A stretch of DNA of 12,293 nt from Gammaproteobacteria bacterium (GTDB lineage Bacteria > Pseudomonadota > Gammaproteobacteria > Steroidobacterales > Steroidobacteraceae), in NCBI GenBank assembly GCA_027451085.1, contig DAIDKA010000059.1, positions 1-12,293 of the forward strand, in the 5' to 3' direction. Shown in pieces: positions 7,326-12,293 of the stretch. Position 1 is the first letter of the stretch; each line of letters opens with the position of its first letter. The position numbers and the translations under genes are program-made. Below the pieces are notes generated by a model, which worked only from the letters and a program-made list of their open reading frames with translations, did not search any database and had not been told where the DNA came from.

Positions 7326-8041
7326 ACCGATGGTTTGCCGTAGCCCGCGGCACGGAGGTGCCGCGCCGCCACGTGGGCCACTACCTGCTGCTGGGACAGG
7401 AGCTGGCTGTATGGCGCAGTGACTCGGGTGCCATCAACGCCTGGGAGAATCGTTGCCCGCATCGTGGTGTGCGCCTGACCCTCGGCAGCTGCGAGGGCGA
7501 GGAGCTGCGCTGCCGGTACCATGCCTGGCGTTTCGCAAGCGTGAGCGGACAATGCACGCTGATTCCCGCACATCCAGGCCAGAAGCCAGCCAGCACCGTG
7601 CGCGTGCGGGTGTTCGCCGCCGTGGAGCACGACGGCTTCATCTGGGTGAACCTGGCACAAGGCGAGTCCCCGACCGCCCCCACCCGGGTGGCCCATGTGC
7701 TGGACTCCACGCGCAGCATCTTTGTCGATGCGCCGCTCTACGCGGTGCGGGAGACACTCCTTGATGGTTACCCCGTGGACAGCACCGCATCGCGCCTGGC
7801 GGTATGGAGCAAAGATGCGTACTGCCTGAGTGCCGGCAACCCGGATCACGCCGCGCTCGTGACCTTCCTGCTGCAGCCGGTGACAGATTTTCAAACCGTG
7901 ATCCACGGCGCGCTCCACACGACGGTCGAGGAGACAGCACGGCTGGCCCGGCTGCGGCGCCACAATGCTGCGATGGGCACGGTCCGCGACGAGGCCGAGC
8001 GCCGCGCCGCTGCTGCCACCGGCGGCGGAGCCACCGCTTGA
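7322..8041 (+). CDS. Stand-alone Rieske [2Fe-2S] protein (resembles NdmD N-terminal domain)
   Basis: A 239-residue protein with a complete Rieske centre: C45-P-H47 in RCPHRGVRL and C64-R-Y-H67 in LRCRYHAWRF. The usual glycine after the second histidine is alanine here. The domain spans about residues 1-112. The C-terminal half (about 120-239) looks like a degenerate oxygenase catalytic domain. It shares an NP...LLQPV...H segment (173-195) with the upstream subunit (188-213) but has no D-x2-H-x4-H iron site. The Rieske part resembles, from memory, the N-terminal extension of NdmD, where it is fused to an FMN/NADH reductase. Here no reductase is attached or present in the window. The likely role is to shuttle electrons into the cluster-less catalytic subunit. 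The ATG overlaps the upstream stop as ATGA (7322-7325). A generic annotation would be 'Rieske 2Fe-2S domain protein'. Confidence 0.87.
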   Translation: MNRWFAVARGTEVPRRHVGHYLLLGQELAVWRSDSGAINAWENRCPHRGVRLTLGSCEGEELRCRYHAWRFASVSGQCTLIPAHPGQKPASTVRVRVFAAVEHDGFIWVNLAQGESPTAPTRVAHVLDSTRSIFVDAPLYAVRETLLDGYPVDSTASRLAVWSKDAYCLSAGNPDHAALVTFLLQPVTDFQTVIHGALHTTVEETARLARLRRHNAAMGTVRDEAERRAAAATGGGATA

Positions 8042-8676
8042 TCCGGCTCTACGACCATGAACTCTCGGGCAACTGCTACAAGGTACGGCTGCTCCTGTCC
8101 TTGCTGGGAGAGCAATACGAGCGCGTCCCCGTGGACCTGCATCCCATCCGGGAGAACCGCACAGCGTGGTTTCTCGCCCTCAACCCGCACGGACAGGTGC
8201 CGGTGCTGGACGATTCTGGATTCGTCCTGTGCGAGTCGAACGCCATCCTGGTGTACCTGGCCAGCCGCCCGGGCGTACCCGACCAGTGGTATCCGCGCAA
8301 TGACGTCCAGGCACTGGGTCGGACCGCGCGGTGGCTGGAATTCGCCACCCGTCTGTCCGGGATCATCAGCGCCGCGCGCAACCACGACCTGATGCAGGAA
8401 CAAGCAGACATCGGTGCACTGCGCAGCAAGGCCCGCAGCCTGCTGCGTGTGCTGGATGAGCACCTGTGGTTCACGGAGCAGGCCGGCCGCGGCTGGCTGG
8501 CGGGTGAGGCGCCTGGCGTTGCCGATGTCGCCTGTTTCCCCTGGGTGATGCTCAGCGGCGAAGGCGGCATCGACCGGCTGCCGTGGCCGGCCATCGCGCG
8601 TTGGACCGACCGGGTCAAGCGCTTGCCGGGTTTTGTCCCCATGTCAGGCGTGTTTCCGGCATCTCCAGGGCTGTGA
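8038..8676 (+). CDS. Glutathione S-transferase-like protein (NdmE-like)
   Basis: A 212-residue protein of canonical GST layout. The N-terminal thioredoxin-like domain has LSGNCYKVRLLLSLLG (9-24, with S10 and C13 as candidate catalytic or thiol residues), HGQVPVL (51-57, cis-Pro P55) and CESNAI (65-70, the E66-S67 glutathione-binding pair). The all-alpha C-terminal domain contains GEAPGVADVACFPW (156-169). The start is read as TTG at 8038-8040, overlapping the Rieske stop as TTGA; no in-frame ATG or GTG gives a complete thioredoxin fold, and the protein would begin MIRLYDHELSGN. The frame stays open another 78 codons upstream inside the Rieske gene, but that part is an overlap artefact. In P. 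putida CBB5 a GST-like protein, NdmE, is needed for NdmC activity, so a structural role in the oxygenase complex is more likely than ordinary detoxification. Confidence 0.88.
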   Translation: MIRLYDHELSGNCYKVRLLLSLLGEQYERVPVDLHPIRENRTAWFLALNPHGQVPVLDDSGFVLCESNAILVYLASRPGVPDQWYPRNDVQALGRTARWLEFATRLSGIISAARNHDLMQEQADIGALRSKARSLLRVLDEHLWFTEQAGRGWLAGEAPGVADVACFPWVMLSGEGGIDRLPWPAIARWTDRVKRLPGFVPMSGVFPASPGL

Positions 8677-8680
8677 CGCC

Positions 8681-8710
8681 CGGCAGGACGCTCGCAGACG
8701 GCATCTGCCG
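8681..8710. terminator. Weak hairpin in the convergent gap
   Basis: The 38-base gap between the GST-like gene and the oppositely oriented guaD contains CGGCAG (8681-8686) paired with CTGCCG (8705-8710), and inside it GCAGA (8694-8698) paired with TCTGC (8704-8708). The two stems are alternatives, not additive. There is no T-tract on either side, so an intrinsic terminator is only a possibility. The location between convergent operons is the main argument for it. Confidence 0.25.
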
Positions 8711-8714
8711 CGGA

Positions 8715-10076
8715 CTAGACCGGGCCATGGACCTGGTGGTTGGCCACCCACACCTTGTGGATGTTGGCGCGACCGGCGCCGTAGATGATTTTCTGCAGCA
8801 CCGTTGATGGCGCATCGTTCGCGTCTATCCGCAAGTTGCCAGCGGCGGCGCTCGCATCGACGACGACGGCATCAAACTGGTAGCCGGGAGTGAACTGCCC
8901 GATGGGCAGGTCGAGCGCGACGCCGCCCCCCGTCGTCGCCAGCCAGAATGCCGTCAACGCGTCGATCCGCGTGCCCGGCCGGCGCCGCTGCGCACGCGGC
9001 TGACGCGGGTCGACACCGTTTTCCAGCATGCGCGAGACGATCACAGCCTGGCGGGCGTTCTCCAGGATGGAAGGACTGGCGCCGCCGGCGACGTCCGTGC
9101 CCAGGCCGACGTTCAGGCCCTGCTCCAGCATCCGTCGCAGCGGAAACACCGCATCCGAAAAATAGACATTGGAGAGCGGGCAATGCGCGACAGCGGCACC
9201 GCGCGCGCGCAGGATTGCAGCATCCTCATCGCTGATGAAGTTGCCATGCGCCAGCACCGTACGCCTGTGCAGCAACCCGAAACCATCGAGCGCGGCTGCA
9301 TCGCTGCACCCGCAGCGCTGCAGGACGTAGCCATGCTCCCAGTCGCTCTCGGAACAGTGTGTCTGCACGTGGCAGCCGGTCTCACGCGCAAGCGCCCCCA
9401 GCCGGACAAGCAAATCGTCGGTGCAGGATGGAATGAAGCGCGGGGTGATGACCGGATGGATGAGTCCGCCCTCGTTGCCCGGCATGCCACGGACGTAGTC
9501 AATGAACTCCCGCGTCTCCCGCTCCGCAACCTCGGCGCAGACATCACGGTAGATGTCGGGGCACTGGTCCGGGTCATCCATCGCCACCCGCCCGATCAGG
9601 GCACGCTGCGAACGTCTCAGGCAGATGTCGGCAAGAATCCTGGTCGCGGCGAGGTGGATGGTGCCGAAGTACATCACCGTGGTGGTGCCATTGGCCAGCA
9701 GGCCGTCCACCAGCGACTCGTACTGCAGGCGCGCGAACTGCGCGTCCGCATAGCGCGCCTCCAGCGGGAAGGTGTAGCGCTGCAGCCAGTCTTCCAGCGG
9801 CAGATCCAGGGCCTCGCCCAGCTGCGGCCATTGCGGCGCGTGCACATGCAGGTCCACAAATCCCGGCAGCAGGTATTGTCCCGGCCCGAGCCGCACCAGC
9901 GCTTCCAGCGCCTCAAGCCGCGAGGTCTCCTGGGCCGCCTGAGGTGACCCGGCCGGATGCACCGCCGTAATGGCCCCGTCCGCACCCGCAACCAGCAGCG
10001 CGCCAGGCAGACATTCCAGTCTGTCCCGCTGCGGGGCATGCAGCAACGTGCCAAGGTAGCCTGTTTCCGTGCTCAT
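8715..10076 (-). CDS. guaD: Guanine deaminase
   Basis: A 453-residue zinc amidohydrolase converting guanine to xanthine. Metal and catalytic residues are visible: H77 and H79 in PGFVDLHVHAPQ, H240 and E243 in THCSES, H277 in LAHGNF, and D328 in GLGTDVAGG. Guanine-deaminase-specific stretches include NGTTTVMYFGTIH (129-141) and VITPRFIPSCTDDLL (209-223). Length and motifs match the GuaD family and not 8-oxoguanine deaminase or the cytosine deaminase group. The ATG at 10076-10074 directly abuts the stop of the upstream permease gene and is preceded by AGGAG (10087-10083) at a 6-base spacing, so it is the last gene of the transporter operon. Some GuaD enzymes also accept methylated or 8-aza purines; whether this one does is unknown. 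Confidence 0.96.
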   Translation of the reverse strand: MSTETGYLGTLLHAPQRDRLECLPGALLVAGADGAITAVHPAGSPQAAQETSRLEALEALVRLGPGQYLLPGFVDLHVHAPQWPQLGEALDLPLEDWLQRYTFPLEARYADAQFARLQYESLVDGLLANGTTTVMYFGTIHLAATRILADICLRRSQRALIGRVAMDDPDQCPDIYRDVCAEVAERETREFIDYVRGMPGNEGGLIHPVITPRFIPSCTDDLLVRLGALARETGCHVQTHCSESDWEHGYVLQRCGCSDAAALDGFGLLHRRTVLAHGNFISDEDAAILRARGAAVAHCPLSNVYFSDAVFPLRRMLEQGLNVGLGTDVAGGASPSILENARQAVIVSRMLENGVDPRQPRAQRRRPGTRIDALTAFWLATTGGGVALDLPIGQFTPGYQFDAVVVDASAAAGNLRIDANDAPSTVLQKIIYGAGRANIHKVWVANHQVHGPV

Positions 10077-10997
10077 TCAATGCTCCTGCATGAACGGCTG
10101 CGCCAGCGACACCGGCGCGTTGATCCGCAGCGACGCGGGGTTGCGCGACATCGCCACCAGCACCACGATCGTGGCAACGTAGGGCAGCGCGCTCAGCACC
10201 TCCGAGGGCAGGCGCAGCCCGAACGTCTGCACGAACAGCTGCGCCACGGTGACGCCGCCGAACAGCCACGCGCCGAACACCAGCCGCCATGGACGCCAGC
10301 CTGCGAACACCACCAGGACCAGGGAGATCCAGCCCCGGCCCGCCGTCATATCCTCGACCCACAGCGGGGTATAGGCGAGCGACAGATAGGCACCACCCAG
10401 CCCCGCCATGCCCCCCCCGAACAGGGTTGCGAACCAGCGGATGCGCAGCACCGGGTAGCCGATGGCCAGTGCTGCATGTGGATCCTCGCCAACCGCCCGC
10501 ACCACCAGGCCCGCGCGGGTGCGGTAGAGGAACCACCATACCAACCCCGCGAGCAGCAGTGCCAGATACACCATGGGATCCTGGCCGAGCAATACCTGGC
10601 CCAGTGGCAACGACGACGCGCCGGCCAGATGCAGCCTGGGAATCAAGGACACCGTGCTGCCCGCGAAGTGCCTGCCGGTCAGCGCGGCCACCCCGGAACC
10701 CAGGATGGTGAGCGCCAGGCCGGCGGCATACTGATTGACCGCCAGACCCAGCGCCAGCAGCGCAAACAGCGCCGCTGCTGTCAGCCCGGAGGCGACCGCT
10801 GCGAGGGCCGCAACCCATGCCGGGAAGCCGGCGACGGCAACACCAAAGGCCGTGACGGCTCCAGCCAGCATCATGCCCTCCACCCCCAGGTTCAGAACTC
10901 CGGAGCGCTCGGTGACCAGTTCGCCCAGACCGGCCAGGATCAGGGGCGTGGCGGCAACCAGCATGCCGCTGAGCAAAGGTACCAGCAGATGTTCCAC
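10077..10997 (-). CDS. ABC transporter permease, BMP/nucleoside-type (second permease)
   Basis: Integral membrane permease of 306 residues with about eight or more hydrophobic segments, of the branched-chain/simple-sugar superfamily paired with BMP (PnrA-like) binding proteins. Signature segments are LVTERSGVLNLGVEGMMLAG (27-46), common to YufQ/NupQ-type permeases, and the cytoplasmic coupling region VVRAVGEDPHAALAIGY followed by a glycine-rich helix. The frame is open to an ATG at 11039, but the GTG at 10997-10995 is chosen because GGAGG lies seven bases upstream and the upstream permease stop is one base away. The longer version would overlap that gene by 41 bases and add a poor cysteine-rich N-terminus. 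With guaD immediately downstream, purine bases or nucleosides are the likely cargo. Confidence 0.92.
   Translation of the reverse strand: MEHLLVPLLSGMLVAATPLILAGLGELVTERSGVLNLGVEGMMLAGAVTAFGVAVAGFPAWVAALAAVASGLTAAALFALLALGLAVNQYAAGLALTILGSGVAALTGRHFAGSTVSLIPRLHLAGASSLPLGQVLLGQDPMVYLALLLAGLVWWFLYRTRAGLVVRAVGEDPHAALAIGYPVLRIRWFATLFGGGMAGLGGAYLSLAYTPLWVEDMTAGRGWISLVLVVFAGWRPWRLVFGAWLFGGVTVAQLFVQTFGLRLPSEVLSALPYVATIVVLVAMSRNPASLRINAPVSLAQPFMQEH
10083..10087 (-). promoter_or_regulatory. Shine-Dalgarno for guaD
   Basis: AGGAG on the minus strand, inside the end of the permease gene and six bases before the guaD ATG. It supports that start and independent re-initiation. Confidence 0.7.
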
Positions 10998-10998
10998 T

Positions 10999-12063
10999 TC
11001 AGGACCTCCGCAACACGATGCGGTGACCGATGAGCACATCGGCCCCCAGCAGGAAGAACAGCAGGATGCCCTGGAAACAGTGGGACAGAGCCGCCGGCAC
11101 GTTCAGCGTCATTTGTACCGCCTCGCCCCCCAGGTACAGCACAGACAGCAGCAGGCCGCCGAGCACCACCCCGACCGGATGCAACCGCCCCACGAAGGCG
11201 ACGATGATGGCAGCAAAACCGTAGCCCGGAGAGATGGACGCCGTCAGCTGGCCGAGCGGACCGGCTGCCTCCATCATCCCGGCCAGGCCCGCCGTGGCGC
11301 CGCTCACCAGCAGCGCGAACCAGGTGATGCGGTTGCGCGAATAGCCCGCATAACGGGCGGCGGCCGGCTGCAGGCCTACGACACTGAGACGGAACCCGAG
11401 GAAGCTGCGCTGCAACAGCAGCCAGCCAAGCACCACGCAAGCAGCAGTGATGAAGATGGAGGCGTTCAGTCGCAACCCGGGAAGCAGCGCAGAGAACGTC
11501 GCTGACGGTCCGAACAGTGCGGTCTGAGGCAGGTTCATGCCCTGCGGGTCCTGCATCGGTCCGTTCACCAGCCATGCCAGCAGCAGCTGCGCCACGTAGT
11601 TGAGCATCAGGCTCACGAGGATCTCGCTGGTGTTGGCGAAAACCTTCAGAAAGGCCGGAATCGCGGCCCAGGCCATTCCACCAAGGACACCCGCGACCAT
11701 CATGGCGGCCAACACCCAGGGGTGGACACCGTCGCCGTAGCGCAGCCCGAGCCACCCCGCGCAGATCGCGCCGGCCGTGAACATGCCCTCGGCACCGATG
11801 TTCCAGACATTGGCGCGGTAGCACACGGCGAGGCCGAGGCCGATCAGCACCAGCGGCGAGGCCTTGAGCAGCCACTCCGAGAGGCCATTGGCCGAGTTCA
11901 GCGGCTCGAGGAAGAAAATGCGCAGCGTGGCCATGGGACTCAGGCCGGCCAGCAAGAGCAGCGGCACGCCCAGCAGCAAGGTCAGCGCCAGCGCCAGCAG
12001 CGGCGCTCCCAGCACCATGGCGCGTTGCGGCTCCGCACGCCTTTCAAGCCCGATTCGCAGCAT
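10999..12063 (-). CDS. ABC transporter permease, BMP/nucleoside-type (first permease)
   Basis: A 354-residue membrane permease, the longer partner of the downstream permease (YufP/NupP type). After a short cytoplasmic N-terminus (LERRAEPQRA) comes a first membrane segment (about 17-40). The family signature YRANVWNIGAEGMFTAGAI lies at about 82-100. A further motif ANTSEILVSLMLNYVAQLLL follows, then the coupling segment VVGLQPAAARYAGYSRNRI. A late glycine-rich region with SPGYGFAAIIVAFVG is also typical. The start is ambiguous: ATG at 12063-12061 overlaps the ATPase stop by one base (TGATG), while a GTG one codon earlier (12066) would overlap as GTGA. The difference is one residue. Such transporters carry nucleosides or nucleobases in several bacteria, and the association with guaD supports purine import here. 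Confidence 0.92.
   Translation of the reverse strand: MLRIGLERRAEPQRAMVLGAPLLALALTLLLGVPLLLLAGLSPMATLRIFFLEPLNSANGLSEWLLKASPLVLIGLGLAVCYRANVWNIGAEGMFTAGAICAGWLGLRYGDGVHPWVLAAMMVAGVLGGMAWAAIPAFLKVFANTSEILVSLMLNYVAQLLLAWLVNGPMQDPQGMNLPQTALFGPSATFSALLPGLRLNASIFITAACVVLGWLLLQRSFLGFRLSVVGLQPAAARYAGYSRNRITWFALLVSGATAGLAGMMEAAGPLGQLTASISPGYGFAAIIVAFVGRLHPVGVVLGGLLLSVLYLGGEAVQMTLNVPAALSHCFQGILLFFLLGADVLIGHRIVLRRS
11005..11009 (-). promoter_or_regulatory. Shine-Dalgarno deciding the GTG start of the second permease
   Basis: GGAGG on the minus strand within the 3' end of the first permease gene, seven bases before GTG 10997. It is the clearest ribosome site in the window and the reason for rejecting the longer open frame. 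Confidence 0.75.
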
Positions 12064-12293
12064 CACTGCGTCCCGGAGCCGGCATCCGGGCCGGTGCCGG
12101 CCGTGCCGGTCATGGCGAGGCCAAGTTGCCCCAGATCGATGGCGCCGCGAGGACGGGCTGGTGACAGCCTGCCGTCATGGATCACGGCAATACGGTCGCA
12201 GATCTCCAGCAGTTCCTCGAGGTCTTCGGACACCACCAGCACTGCCGCACCCTGTCTGCTGAGGTCTACCAACCCCTGGCGCAGCTGTGCCGC
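12063..12293 (-). CDS. ABC transporter ATP-binding protein, C-terminal fragment (cut by window edge)
   Basis: The last 76 codons of a sugar/nucleoside-type ABC ATPase (two nucleotide-binding domains in one chain), with the rest beyond the right edge. The visible part shows VLVVSEDLEELLEICDRIAVIHDGRL, given here as VLVVSEDLEELLE and ICDRIAVIHDGRL. In the second domain of this class a SEDLxE sequence replaces the usual switch histidine, as in RbsA- or NupO-like proteins. The C-terminal tail is rich in Gly, Thr and Ala. No start codon, Walker A or Walker B is in view. It is the upstream partner of the two permeases, with its stop overlapping the first permease start. Confidence 0.85.
   Translation of the reverse strand, partial: AAQLRQGLVDLSRQGAAVLVVSEDLEELLEICDRIAVIHDGRLSPARPRGAIDLGQLGLAMTGTAGTGPDAGSGTQ

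Noticed and set aside
7804..8037. Upstream 78-codon extension of the GST-like gene
   Set aside because: It overlaps the Rieske gene in another frame, is Arg/Cys-rich and unlike any GST N-terminus. The thioredoxin fold begins at the TTG at 8038.
6456..8041. Possibility that the two oxygenase genes are one gene broken by a frameshift
   Set aside because: The order is catalytic half first and Rieske half second, the reverse of a normal Rieske oxygenase. Each has its own Rieske-like N-terminal scaffold and a clean ATGA junction, so a simple frameshift cannot explain it.
9183..9947. 254-codon plus-strand open frame opposite guaD
   Set aside because: GuaD motifs and metal ligands are all on the minus strand, and the opposite frame has no family features.
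9957..11033. 358-codon plus-strand open frame opposite the permease genes
   Set aside because: A Gln/His/Arg-rich translation with no domain, the mirror image of hydrophobic permease codons.
10998..11039. N-terminal extension of the second permease to ATG 11039
   Set aside because: It would overlap the preceding gene. The GTG at 10997 has a strong GGAGG at ideal spacing and gives the normal family start.
1..12293. CRISPR arrays, tRNA/rRNA genes, insertion sequences, phage attachment sites
   Set aside because: No repeated spacers, cloverleaf or rRNA sequence, transposase motifs or terminal inverted repeats were seen. The window is continuous metabolic coding sequence.

Overview
The window is a purine nucleobase catabolism island from a GC-rich bacterium, most likely a proteobacterium. 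The evidence for the host is indirect: strong G/C bias at third codon positions, a Rhodobacter/Pseudomonas-style XdhA (2x[2Fe-2S]+FAD) / XdhB (molybdenum) / XdhC arrangement, PuuD-type urate hydroxylase and transthyretin-like UraH. The sequence alone does not fix the genus. Coding density is near total and no stretch over 300 bases lacks a gene.

Layout. (1) Left, minus strand (5375 down to 1): uraH, xdhA, xdhB, xdhC, then the 5' end of puuD, which runs off the left edge. Junctions overlap by 4 bases (GTGA or ATGA) or are 6 bases apart, so this looks like one operon. It covers hypoxanthine/xanthine to urate (XdhAB, matured by XdhC), urate to 5-hydroxyisourate (PuuD), and hydrolysis of that product (UraH). 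(2) A 73-base divergent control region (5376-5448). (3) Centre, plus strand (5449-8676): an adenine deaminase of the Pseudomonas PA0148 type, then three genes joined by 4-base overlaps. These are a Rieske-oxygenase catalytic subunit without a Rieske cluster, a separate Rieske [2Fe-2S] protein without a catalytic iron site, and a GST-like protein. (4) Right, minus strand (12293 down to 8715): the C-terminal end of an ABC ATPase, two BMP-family (nucleoside/simple-sugar type) permeases and guanine deaminase GuaD. This block converges on the central operon across a 38-base gap.

How it works together. The ABC transporter would import purines. GuaD converts guanine to xanthine and adenine deaminase converts adenine to hypoxanthine. 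XdhABC oxidises both to urate, and PuuD/UraH open the ring. UraD (OHCU decarboxylase), the BMP binding protein, the rest of the ATPase and any regulator are not visible and may lie outside the window.

The most interesting part is the oxygenase trio. Its gene content matches the NdmC / NdmD (N-terminal Rieske part) / NdmE set of the caffeine N7-demethylase complex of Pseudomonas putida CBB5. Here the Rieske module is a free-standing protein rather than fused to the reductase, and NdmA- and NdmB-like enzymes are absent. I infer a split Rieske oxygenase acting on a natural purine, perhaps 7-methylxanthine or 7-methylguanine from RNA/DNA turnover. The substrate is not shown by the sequence.
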